DNA of 64,000 nt. Source: an uncultured Spartobacteria bacterium (GTDB lineage Bacteria; Verrucomicrobiota; Verrucomicrobiia; Chthoniobacterales; JAATET01). Shown here piece by piece: positions 36,397 to 44,379 of this stretch (position 1 is the stretch's first letter; each line of letters starts with the position of its first letter). The DNA is taken from assembly GCA_938011325.1 (NCBI GenBank), contig CALLUD010000006.1, forward strand, positions 434,001 to 498,000. Direction: 5' to 3'. A model generated the notes under the pieces. The model had not been told where the DNA came from. It worked only from the letters and a program-made list of their open reading frames with translations, and did no database searches. Position numbers and translations under genes: made by a program.

Positions 36397-37305
36397 ATGT
36401 GCGAGCTCCGCATTGTCTTTGAACAGCACCGGTCTGGCGAAGGATTCGCCGCGGATATTCCGAAGAGCTGCCACGAGCGAATGTTCGCCGCCACCGACAA
36501 CGCGCTTCACGCTCTCTATTTCGAGAGCTTTCGAGGCTGCGGCCGAAGCACCACAAACATCCCCTACCGCATCACCCGCATCCGCCCCGCCACGCACCTC
36601 GTCCTTTACACCGAGGCGGGCGAAGGCTGGCTCGAATGCGCCGGCCGGACCTTTCGTCTGCTGCCGGGAAGTGTGATGGTCCTTCCGACTGGAGTGCGGC
36701 ACGACTACGGGGCGGCGGGGCGTTGGGACATCCTGTGGTTTCATGTGTTTCCGGCGCCGCATTGGAACGGGTTGTTTCCCCGGGAACCGGTCGTTTTTGA
36801 CGCGTCCTACCGCGAGCGGCTCGGAAACATTGGCGAGGAATTTTTGCTCGAGCTGAACCGGAAGAACTGCCCCGACAATCTGGACCTGCTGCACGAATTC
36901 ACGAAGGTCCTCCGCATGCTCATCCGCCGCGAGCTGACCGGCGTGGCACCGGCGGACTGGCTGACGGGCCCGCGCGAGCGGCTCGAGAAACTGTGGAAGC
37001 TGGTCCAAAACGAGCCCAGCACCACGTGGAGCATCGCGAGCCTCGCCGAGCACGCCGGGGTATCGCGCTCACACCTTCATCTTCTGATGAAGAAATACTA
37101 TGGCATGAGCGCAATGGAGAAGGTCGCGCGGCTGCGGATGGATCGCGCCACGCAAATGCTCCACGATCCGAACGCGAAGGTCGCCAGCATTGCCTACGAG
37201 CTGGGCTACGACTCGCCGTATTCGTTTTCCCGCGCCTTCAAGCGCATCGTGGGCGTTTCCCCGCTGCAGTATCGAATGAACCGGGGTGTGCTGGTTCCCG
37301 AATAA
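36397..37305 (+). CDS. AraC-family transcriptional regulator
   Basis: A 302-residue regulator. The N-terminal part (about 40-140) has the cupin-like ligand-binding pattern RPATHLVLYTEAGEGWLECAGR and VMVLPTGVRHDY. The C-terminal HTH pair covers about 205-300, with WSIASLAEHAGVSRSHLHLLMKKYYG and IAYELGYDSPYSFSRAFKRIVGVSPLQYR, the AraC/XylS signature. It would sense a sugar and act at the direct repeats 73-115 bases upstream. Divergent from the LamG gene and one gene from the GH127 enzyme, it is the likely controller of both. Confidence 0.93.
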   Translation: MCELRIVFEQHRSGEGFAADIPKSCHERMFAATDNALHALYFESFRGCGRSTTNIPYRITRIRPATHLVLYTEAGEGWLECAGRTFRLLPGSVMVLPTGVRHDYGAAGRWDILWFHVFPAPHWNGLFPREPVVFDASYRERLGNIGEEFLLELNRKNCPDNLDLLHEFTKVLRMLIRRELTGVAPADWLTGPRERLEKLWKLVQNEPSTTWSIASLAEHAGVSRSHLHLLMKKYYGMSAMEKVARLRMDRATQMLHDPNAKVASIAYELGYDSPYSFSRAFKRIVGVSPLQYRMNRGVLVPE

Positions 37306-37312
37306 TCGCCGC

Positions 37313-37858
37313 TCAGAAACCGCGATAGTGGTAGCTCAACATGCGGAAGGTTTCCGCGCCGCGCTCCGCGATGTAAAGGACCAGCCGCAACGACGTGTAG
37401 GACTGCGTCCATTGGTAGCCGACGATGGTCTGCACCACGTCGCCCTCCCGGCTCGTCTGTCGTGCGACATTCCGGCTGGTGCCGTATTTGCGGTCGAGAT
37501 TCCGACGCGTCTGTTCGAAGATCGACTGGATCTTCGCGGTGTCCCACGACGGATCGCTGTATTGCAGCTCCACCTCGACGAGCGCGTCGTTTTCAAACGT
37601 GAAGACGGATTGTTTCAGCCGCGGGTCCGGATGACCCGCCACCGTAAGCACACGTTTCGATCCCTCACGCGTGCGATCGACGACGCGCGCCTTCGCTTTC
37701 GAAATTGTCTCCTCGACCAGATCCGGAGGATCGCCCCAGCGAAAGTTGAAGGGCACGCGAATCTCCTCGGCCGCCGACACGCCACGCGCCGCCAGCACGA
37801 CGCACGCCACAAGGGCGAACATCAGGCAGCGGGCCATTCTCGGGATCGGCGGATTCAT
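37313..37858 (-). CDS. Small exported protein of unknown function
   Basis: A 181-residue protein with a signal peptide (1-28, ending VSAAE). The mature part begins EEIRVPFNFRWGDPPDLVEE and continues with alternating beta strands and helices, including a YSDPSWDTAKIQSIFEQTRRNLDRKYG segment. No enzyme motif is visible. Similar small proteins occur across Verrucomicrobia without assigned roles. It lies seven bases from the end of the AraC gene (convergent) and 42 bases after the FlgD-Ig protein, so it is probably the third gene of that operon. Confidence 0.65.
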   Translation of the reverse strand: MNPPIPRMARCLMFALVACVVLAARGVSAAEEIRVPFNFRWGDPPDLVEETISKAKARVVDRTREGSKRVLTVAGHPDPRLKQSVFTFENDALVEVELQYSDPSWDTAKIQSIFEQTRRNLDRKYGTSRNVARQTSREGDVVQTIVGYQWTQSYTSLRLVLYIAERGAETFRMLSYHYRGF

Positions 37859-37900
37859 CGGAGAAAACTCGATAACACAGATCGTCGCGCGTGCACGCGA

Positions 37901-39112
37901 TCATTCCTCATCGCCCAATAGAAACGACCCGGCGTCGTAGGCGGCAATCTCGTCGAGGTCCCGGATGGAGAACTCCTCCACCACAATTCCATTTCCCTGA
38001 TAAAGAACCGCATCCCCACGTTCGCCTCCGGGCTTCAGAATGAATCGATTCCAGCCCCCGGAGTCGCTGACCGGCAGCAACTTCAATCCATTTTTCGCAA
38101 CGAGCTGCGAGCCGCTTCCGCTTGCGGAGGCGCGGATGGTCAACGTATCCGGCTTCGGCTCGAGATCGTTCGGGATCAATGCGACGTTCAACTCGCTCTT
38201 CGCGGAAGCGTCGCCCCCGGACGCGACGAGATGGCCGTCCTTCCAGCCGAAATCGGCGCACGGCTGCAGGCTCCGTTCGAACACGACCTCCCAATCGGCC
38301 ACGACGTGACCGTCGGCCTCGCTCGCGGCTCCCCGGCGCAGCAGGCGCACCCGCTCCCGACCGCCTTTGCCGACTTCCTTCAAAAGAATCGCGTCGTTAC
38401 CGGGGAAGGCAGCCAGCGTCACCGGCTGCGGCTCTCCGGCAACTCCTTCCAAACGGCGCAGCGCCTCGCCCTCCGCATTCATCTGCACCACGACATGCCG
38501 GTCGCCGTCCCGCAAAATCACCCACTCGGTCCCTTCCGCGCCCGGGCAGGCAAAGACCGTTTCCCCTGCATCCTCCGGAGCTTTCGCGGCGGGAACCTGC
38601 ACGACCTCATCCGCCCATCGGAGCGAGCCGTTTTCGTCAATGAACGCCGTCCGCGTCCCAGACGCGCTCTTCACCACCAGCGCGATCTCGGGCTCGAGAT
38701 TTCCTGCAATCCCGACCTCCTCCGCCGGCACCCCCTCCTCCGCCATCCAGTCGTTGAAATAATACGCCTCGCCTTCGATCCGCACCTTGTCGCCGACGAC
38801 GTAGCCGCGTGCGTGATAGCGCCCCGCCGGGCACGGCGCACCGGATTCGTCCCGACCATCCCACTCGGTGATGTAGCCGTTCAGCCCGATCTGCAATTCC
38901 GGCGTCGCCGGCTCCGGCCGCATCGTTCGCACGAGCCGGCCGTGCTCGTCGAAGATGCCCAGCACGATGCGCCCCTCGAGATTCGGCGGCGTGAACGCGA
39001 TGCGAATCGGCGGAGTCGAGCCCGAGTCGGCGTTCTCCTCCCCGGCGAAAGCCGGCGCGCCTGCCGCGAACAACCCCGCGGCCAGCAGGACCTCTAGGCG
39101 AAGTATTCCCAT
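37901..39112 (-). CDS. Exported protein with FlgD-type Ig domain
   Basis: A 403-residue exported protein. A signal peptide (1-23) is followed by a bacterial Ig domain of the FlgD/'WDGRDE' type: VLGIFDEHGRLVRTMRP, then LNGYITEWDGRDESGAPCPAGRYHARG, as in many secreted PVC proteins. The remainder is beta-rich, with possible propeller-like strands. No catalytic residues are obvious. Its start lies 19 bases inside the end of the GH57 gene, indicating coupled translation and a possible common role in glycan handling. Confidence 0.7.
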   Translation of the reverse strand: MGILRLEVLLAAGLFAAGAPAFAGEENADSGSTPPIRIAFTPPNLEGRIVLGIFDEHGRLVRTMRPEPATPELQIGLNGYITEWDGRDESGAPCPAGRYHARGYVVGDKVRIEGEAYYFNDWMAEEGVPAEEVGIAGNLEPEIALVVKSASGTRTAFIDENGSLRWADEVVQVPAAKAPEDAGETVFACPGAEGTEWVILRDGDRHVVVQMNAEGEALRRLEGVAGEPQPVTLAAFPGNDAILLKEVGKGGRERVRLLRRGAASEADGHVVADWEVVFERSLQPCADFGWKDGHLVASGGDASAKSELNVALIPNDLEPKPDTLTIRASASGSGSQLVAKNGLKLLPVSDSGGWNRFILKPGGERGDAVLYQGNGIVVEEFSIRDLDEIAAYDAGSFLLGDEE

Positions 39113-40677
39113 CGAATTTGGCGGAACAAATTATCGCGGCTTTCGCAGAACGCGACGAACTCCTCGTCGATCCGCCCCGCATCGATCATCTCGAACAATC
39201 GCGTGAAGCGCAGCAAATGGTCGCGCGTGCGCTGCGTCGCATATTCCTTCGCCGTGCCCGTCTTCATCAAAAACGCCCAGTCACTTGCCTGCGCCAGCAG
39301 GAGTTCGCGGGCCATCTGCTTGAGCGCGCGCTCCTCGAGGGGGGCGGACGGCGTGGAGCGGAATTTCTTCGCAACGTTGCTCATCCGGCGCGCGGCGGCG
39401 TGGAGATGCGGGTAGATCCACGCGTTGCAATCGTCGAGCCAGACCTCCCAGTAGCCCTTGTTGCCCCAGCTCGACGACGCCGGCTCGACGAGCTGTTGCG
39501 TGGGATTGCGCTGCAGGTAATCGCTCGGGGTGGAAAGCCGGAACGTGCTTTGGTCATAGGCTGCCTTGCGCAGAAACAAATCGAGAAACTCGGGTCCCTC
39601 GAACCACCAGTGCCCGAAAAGCTCCGCGTCGAACGGACTCACCACGATCGGCTCCACCGGCAGCACGCTGCGAAGGTGCCGGATCTGATCGATGCGACTT
39701 TGCAGAAAGTGGCCGGCATGCGCGTCCGCCGCGCCGTGCGCCCAGCCCGGATTGTAGAGCTCCTTGTGCGGCCCCGGGCCGGTGATGCGGTGATACTTGA
39801 TGCCCGTGTAACGGCGGTGGTCTGTCGGCAGATACCGCCCGAGGTAGTCCATCGGCAGATCCTGTCCAATGTCGCGGTAAAAATCGCGGTAGGCGGGATC
39901 TCCCGGGTATCCCTCCCGTTGACTCCACACCTGCCGGCTCGACTCCCGGTCGCGACCGAAAACCGCCGGACCTCGCGGGGTGTAATACGGAGCAAAGATC
40001 GCAAATCGCGGCTTCGGCTGGCCAAACATGAGGCCGTGCGCATCCACGATGAACCAGCGCAGATTCGCCTCCTGCAGAATCTTCCCGACCGACGGCACGT
40101 AGGCGCATTCGGGCAGCCAGATGCCAGCCGGCTCCCGGCCGAAACATTCCAGATACGAATCGCGGCCGATCAAAATCTGCGCCCGCATCGCGCTGGGCGA
40201 CTGCTCCATCAATGGCAGAAACCCATGCGTCGCCGCACAGGTGATGATCTCGATGAGCCCGTCAGCCTGCAGTTGCGCAAAGGCGCCGACAATGTCGCGG
40301 TTCAGTTCCTTCGTGTAGCTGTGATGCGCCTCGGAAAATCGCCGGAAATAAAACTGCGCGAGTTCCTGCAATGCCGCGTCGCCCTTCGTGCGCTCGATCT
40401 CCGCGCGGGCCAGTTCCACGCCGCGGGCCAGATATCGCTCCGCGCGCGACTGCAGCAGCTCATCGCGCAGCATCTCGCAAAGCGTGGGCGTGAGCGTGAG
40501 GGTCAGGCGCACCGGCGCCTTCTCGGCCGCGAGGCGTTTCAGAATCCGGATCAGCGGGAGGTAGGTCTCCGTGATCGCCTCGTAGAGCCAGTCCTCCTCC
40601 AGGAAGTCTTCATGTTCCGGATGACGCACGAATGGCAGGTGCGCATGGAGAATGAGGGCGAGGGAACCATCGGGCAT
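39094..40677 (-). CDS. GH57 glycoside hydrolase, 1,4-alpha-glucan branching type
   Basis: A 527-residue GH57 enzyme matching the length of Thermus/Thermotoga-type branching enzymes. The N-terminal block LILHAHLPFVRHPE is the GH57 start. The nucleophile Glu190 sits in GIWLPECAYVPS, and the acid/base Asp350 in VVSPFDAELFGHWW. These positions fit the two catalytic residues of characterised members. It probably inserts alpha-1,6 branches into glycogen. No signal peptide is present, so it acts in the cytoplasm, whereas its two downstream neighbours are exported. The frame runs open to 41511; ATG 40677 fits the conserved start. Confidence 0.9.
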   Translation of the reverse strand: MPDGSLALILHAHLPFVRHPEHEDFLEEDWLYEAITETYLPLIRILKRLAAEKAPVRLTLTLTPTLCEMLRDELLQSRAERYLARGVELARAEIERTKGDAALQELAQFYFRRFSEAHHSYTKELNRDIVGAFAQLQADGLIEIITCAATHGFLPLMEQSPSAMRAQILIGRDSYLECFGREPAGIWLPECAYVPSVGKILQEANLRWFIVDAHGLMFGQPKPRFAIFAPYYTPRGPAVFGRDRESSRQVWSQREGYPGDPAYRDFYRDIGQDLPMDYLGRYLPTDHRRYTGIKYHRITGPGPHKELYNPGWAHGAADAHAGHFLQSRIDQIRHLRSVLPVEPIVVSPFDAELFGHWWFEGPEFLDLFLRKAAYDQSTFRLSTPSDYLQRNPTQQLVEPASSSWGNKGYWEVWLDDCNAWIYPHLHAAARRMSNVAKKFRSTPSAPLEERALKQMARELLLAQASDWAFLMKTGTAKEYATQRTRDHLLRFTRLFEMIDAGRIDEEFVAFCESRDNLFRQIRWEYFA

Positions 40678-40770
40678 GAGGACCGCCAAAACTAGCAAGC
40701 CCGCCCGTGCATGCCAGCAAGATTGAGTTGCCGGTTGTGCGAGGCCGACGATACCTTTGCGAGCCCGGCC

Positions 40771-41442
40771 ATGCGAATTTTGCGATTTCTCCCACTGCTC
40801 CTCCTTGCGTTCGCCCTCCCCGGGGCGCATGCGGAGACGAGCGAGCCGCTCAACAAGTCGTTTCGCGAGGTCCGCGCAAACGAGCGCTTCGCCAACCTGA
40901 TCAAAAAAATGGCCGACGCCATGAAGGCGCACGACTATGAGAAGGCGCTCGCGATCACCGAGGAAGCCCTCCAAATCCGACCCGACGACCCCGAGGCGCA
41001 GAATTGCCGCGCCGCCGCGCTCATCGAGCTGGGACGATACGACGAAGCCCGCGAATTGCTCACCCGACTGACCGAGGAGAATCCGAAGCAATTCCCCGCC
41101 GCCTACAATCTCGGGGAAATCATGTTTCTCCAGGGCGATTACGAGACCGCGAGCCGTTACTTCGCGACGCTGGTCGGTCGCTTCGGCTCGCTGCCGGTGC
41201 TCAAATACAAGGTGTTCCTGGCCACGTTGCTCTCCGGAAAAACCGAGCTCGCCCAGCACCTGCTGAAAAACTTCCGATTCCCCGCCGACGGCGAGGCCTG
41301 GTATTTCGCGCACGCGGCGATGGCCTTGAAGGAAGGCAACCGCAGCGAAGCGCGCCGGCTCATGGCGGCGGCGGAGTCGATTCACTCCGACGAAGTCGAC
41401 AGCTACAAGGACGCACTCATCGACGCAAAACTCCTGAACTGA
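40771..41442 (+). CDS. Exported TPR-repeat protein
   Basis: A 223-residue protein. A signal peptide (1-22, ending AHAE) is followed by two or three tetratricopeptide repeats: ADAMKAHDYEKALAITEEAL, AAALIELGRYDEARELLTRL and YNLGEIMFLQGDYETASRYF. The rest is helical. TPRs suggest a scaffold or partner-binding role in the periplasm; the partner is unknown. It ends two bases before the hldD start, so it leads a three-gene operon with hldD and the SDR gene. Confidence 0.75.
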   Translation: MRILRFLPLLLLAFALPGAHAETSEPLNKSFREVRANERFANLIKKMADAMKAHDYEKALAITEEALQIRPDDPEAQNCRAAALIELGRYDEARELLTRLTEENPKQFPAAYNLGEIMFLQGDYETASRYFATLVGRFGSLPVLKYKVFLATLLSGKTELAQHLLKNFRFPADGEAWYFAHAAMALKEGNRSEARRLMAAAESIHSDEVDSYKDALIDAKLLN

Positions 41443-41443
41443 C

Positions 41444-42454
41444 GTGGCGAAGAAGAGAAAGAATCGCAAAATCCTCGTGACCGGCGCGGCGGGATTCATT
41501 GGCAGCGCCATCGTTCACGCGCTCAACCAGGAGGGTTTCGAAAACATTCTCGTCACCGACGTCCTCGGCCACGACACGAAGTGGAAGAATCTCTCGCCGC
41601 TGCGATTCGACGACTACCTGCAGGCGGATCGCTTTCTCGCGGGCATCGAGGCCTCGCCCGACATGTTTGGAAAATTCGACGAGGTCTACCACCTCGGCGC
41701 CTGCTCCGCGACGACCGAGACCGATGGGAATTACCTCATCGAAAACAACTATCGCTACACGCAGCGGCTCGCCGAATGGGCGCTCGGGCAGGGGGCGCGA
41801 TTTGTCTATGCGTCGTCGGCCGCAACCTACGGCGACGGAGCGCACGGCATGAATGACCGGGATCCCGACATCGCAAAGCTTCGCCCGCTCAACCTCTACG
41901 GCTATTCGAAGCAGCTCTTCGACCTTCACGCGCAGCGCCGCGGCTATCTCGACGACATCGTCGGGATCAAATATTTCAACGTCTACGGGCCGAACGAATA
42001 CCACAAGGGCGATATGCGGAGCCTTGTCTGCAAGGCCTACACGCAGATTGTCGAGACCGGCTCGATCCGCCTCTTCAAGAGCTACAAGCCGGAGTATCGC
42101 GACGGCGAGCAGATGCGCGACTTCGTTTACGTGAAGGACGCCGTGACCATGACGCTGCATCTCGCGAGGTGCCGCAAGGCCGGCGGCCTCTACAACGTCG
42201 GCTCCGGCGTCGCGCGCACGTGGGTCGATCTCGCGAAGGCGCTTTTCGCCGCGCTCGATCGCGAACCGCATATCGAGTTCATCGAAATGCCGGAGAGCAT
42301 TCGCGGACAGTATCAGTATTACACATGTGCCGACATCTCGAAGCTGCGCGAGACAGGCTATGATGCCGAAACAACGTCGCTCGAAGACGCCGTGAAGGAC
42401 TACGTGCGCAACTATCTCGTGCCCGGCCGGCATCTCGGCGACGAGGAGCAATGA
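41444..42454 (+). CDS. hldD: ADP-L-glycero-D-manno-heptose-6-epimerase
   Basis: A 336-residue SDR-fold epimerase in heptose synthesis for lipopolysaccharide. It has the NAD-binding loop TGAAGFIG (13-20), catalytic Ser in YASSAATYGDG (122-132), and the YxxxK pair Tyr152/Lys156 (LYGYSKQLFD). The substrate-loop KYFNVYGPNEYHKGDMRS is typical of RfaD/HldD. Start is GTG at 41444. The next gene starts within its stop (ATGA), so it is coupled. Presence of this gene implies a heptose-containing outer-membrane LPS. Confidence 0.93.
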   Translation: MAKKRKNRKILVTGAAGFIGSAIVHALNQEGFENILVTDVLGHDTKWKNLSPLRFDDYLQADRFLAGIEASPDMFGKFDEVYHLGACSATTETDGNYLIENNYRYTQRLAEWALGQGARFVYASSAATYGDGAHGMNDRDPDIAKLRPLNLYGYSKQLFDLHAQRRGYLDDIVGIKYFNVYGPNEYHKGDMRSLVCKAYTQIVETGSIRLFKSYKPEYRDGEQMRDFVYVKDAVTMTLHLARCRKAGGLYNVGSGVARTWVDLAKALFAALDREPHIEFIEMPESIRGQYQYYTCADISKLRETGYDAETTSLEDAVKDYVRNYLVPGRHLGDEEQ

Positions 42455-43158
42455 CGGGATCAGTCCTCATCACCGGCTCCAGCCGCGGCATCGGTCTGGC
42501 GTTGAGCCGGGAGTTTGCGAAGCACGGCTGGACCGTCTTCGCGGCGGCGCGCAACCCGACCGCCTCGGATCTCGCCGCTTCCGCGAAGGAATTTCCCAAA
42601 CTGGTTCCCATCGCCCTCGACGTGATCGACGACCATTCCGTCGGAGAATGCGCCGCCGCCATCGGCCGGCAAACCCCGACCCTCGATGTGTTGGTGAACA
42701 ACGCGGCCGTCTTTCCCGGGGAAGGAAATGAGCACCTGGAGGAGCTGGATCTTTCGTGGTTCACCGAGGCGATGGAGACCAACGTGGTCGGAGTCGCCCG
42801 CGTGACCCGCGCATTTCTTCCGCTTCTTCGCAAGAGCAGCCAGGCGCGCATCGCGAACATTTCCTCCGGCGCCGGCTCGATCAGCGAAAAGGAGGACTTC
42901 GACTACTATCCCTACTCCGTGTCGAAGGCGGCCTTGAACATGCTCACCCGCTCCATCGCCGCGGAGCTTCGCCCCGAGAACATCGCGGTCGCGGCCATCA
43001 GTCCCGGCTGGGTGAAAACCGAAATGGGCGGACCCAACGCGCCGCTCACACCGGAAGAATCCGCCGCCGCGTTGTATCGCACGATTTCCACGCTCCCGAT
43101 GGCGCAGAGCGGAATGTTTCTCGGCCGCGACGGCTCGACGACCGAATACCGCTGGTAG
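42451..43158 (+). CDS. Short-chain dehydrogenase/reductase
   Basis: A 235-residue classical SDR. The cofactor motif TGSSRGIGLAL is at 8-18, DVLVNNAAVFPG near 78-89 and the catalytic Tyr/Lys in YPYSVSKAALN (YxxxK). SPGWVKTEMGG follows. Substrate unknown; it resembles SniffER/carbonyl-reductase-like members that act on small carbonyls. It is translated from the message of hldD, with ATGA overlap. Its stop is adjacent to that of the convergent Hpt gene. Confidence 0.88.
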   Translation: MTGSVLITGSSRGIGLALSREFAKHGWTVFAAARNPTASDLAASAKEFPKLVPIALDVIDDHSVGECAAAIGRQTPTLDVLVNNAAVFPGEGNEHLEELDLSWFTEAMETNVVGVARVTRAFLPLLRKSSQARIANISSGAGSISEKEDFDYYPYSVSKAALNMLTRSIAAELRPENIAVAAISPGWVKTEMGGPNAPLTPEESAAALYRTISTLPMAQSGMFLGRDGSTTEYRW

Positions 43159-43512
43159 CTACACGCCGCGCTCGCGCTTCACTTCCGCGAGCGACTCGGC
43201 AAACAATTGCCGCGCCATCGCGAGCTGCGCATCCAGCCCGGAGAGGTCCCCCGCCTTGGCCTGCGATTCGATGCGCGCCATCACTCCGCTGAAGCCGAAA
43301 AATCCGAAATTCGCCGCGCTGCCCTTTGCCTGGTGCGCCGCCCTTGACGTTGCGACAGCATCGCCCGCTGCGAGCGCATTCGACACTTCGTTGAGGATGC
43401 GGGGAATGTCCTGCTCGAACTCGCGGTAGATCTCCACGAAATCCGGCGTGAAGCCATCGGCTATCATGTCCAATTGCTCCCAATCCACCGAAGGGGACGT
43501 CGCATCATTCAT
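43159..43512 (-). CDS. Orphan Hpt-domain phosphotransfer protein
   Basis: A 117-residue single Hpt domain. The phosphorylated His is at 60 in SRAAHQAKGSAANFGF, with the matching helix DIPRILNEVSNALAAGD before it. Hpt proteins shuttle phosphate between receiver domains. No kinase is beside it; the hybrid kinase at 55129 in this window is a possible partner. It lies 51 bases after aat on the same strand and may be cotranscribed. Confidence 0.85.
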   Translation of the reverse strand: MNDATSPSVDWEQLDMIADGFTPDFVEIYREFEQDIPRILNEVSNALAAGDAVATSRAAHQAKGSAANFGFFGFSGVMARIESQAKAGDLSGLDAQLAMARQLFAESLAEVKRERGV

Positions 43513-43563
43513 CCGATGAGTTTGCGAACGGCCACCGCGATTGGCAACGTCAAAGCCCGTTGA

Positions 43564-44151
43564 TTACGACGGCAATTCAAAACGTGCCGGGATTTCGAGC
43601 GCTTCGTTGAGCATTTGCAGGTAACGGGTGCGCGTGACCTCGATGCCGCCGAATTGCGCGAGATGCGGCGTAAGCCATTGCGTGTCGAGCAGCTTGAAGC
43701 CGCCTGCATTGAGAATTTCCACGAGCCGCACGAGCGCGACCTTCGACGCGTTCGTGACCCGGTGGAACATCGACTCGCCAAAAAACACGCCACCGATCGC
43801 GACCCCGTAGAGTCCGCCGGCCAGCTCGCCGTCCCGCCAGATTTCCACCGAGTGCGCATACCCGAGATCATGCAGCCGCGAGTAACTTCGCAGGATCACG
43901 GAATCGATCCAGGTTTCCTTCCGCGCCGCGCACGCGCTGACCACGAGGTCGAACTCCGTATTGATCCGCAGTTCCCATTTCGGGTCCTTCAGCGCGCGCC
44001 GGGTGCCGTGCGGAATGTGAAAATCCGTCAATGGCAGGATGCCGCGCCGTTTCGGGCTGAACCACTGAATGTCGCCCGGCGCGATGGCCATCGGGAACAC
44101 GCCCTCCCGGTAGGCGGCAAGCAACAAATCGGGCGGAATCAAGATTGCCAT
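43564..44151 (-). CDS. aat: Leucyl/phenylalanyl-tRNA--protein transferase
   Basis: A 195-residue Aat, which adds Leu or Phe to the N-terminus of proteins bearing basic residues, marking them for ClpAP degradation (N-degron pathway). The conserved blocks are intact: PPDLLLAAYREGVFPM, WFSPKRRGILPL, HDLGYAHSVEIW, GGLYGVAIGGVFFGESMF and LDTQWLTPHLAQFGG. It is slightly shorter than in E. coli. It diverges from the small lipoprotein gene at 44179 across 27 bases. Confidence 0.93.
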   Translation of the reverse strand: MAILIPPDLLLAAYREGVFPMAIAPGDIQWFSPKRRGILPLTDFHIPHGTRRALKDPKWELRINTEFDLVVSACAARKETWIDSVILRSYSRLHDLGYAHSVEIWRDGELAGGLYGVAIGGVFFGESMFHRVTNASKVALVRLVEILNAGGFKLLDTQWLTPHLAQFGGIEVTRTRYLQMLNEALEIPARFELPS

Positions 44152-44178
44152 GAGGGGCCGATTTTCTATGCTGGCGCG

Positions 44179-44355
44179 GTGAAAATCGCCTTCATTCTTT
44201 GCGGATTTTTCGTGTGTGCGCTACTGTCCAGCTGCGTCGTTGCGGAAACCTCGGCGGAAGATGTTGGTGACCAGTTCCAACGTGGTATCCAGGGCGGCGG
44301 TCGCATTGTTCCGAACGATCCAACCGGCGACTCGTTCGGCCCCGACTACCAATAG
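44179..44355 (+). CDS. Small lipoprotein
   Basis: A 58-residue ORF starting at GTG 44179. MKIAFILCGFFVCALLSSC forms a lipoprotein signal with the lipidated Cys at 19. The remaining 39 residues are polar with Gly/Asp/Gln and no motif. It stops 24 bases before guaA. Short lipoproteins of this kind are common; function unknown. Confidence 0.6.
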   Translation: MKIAFILCGFFVCALLSSCVVAETSAEDVGDQFQRGIQGGGRIVPNDPTGDSFGPDYQ

Positions 44356-44379
44356 CCCACCACTCCATTTTCTTTCTCC

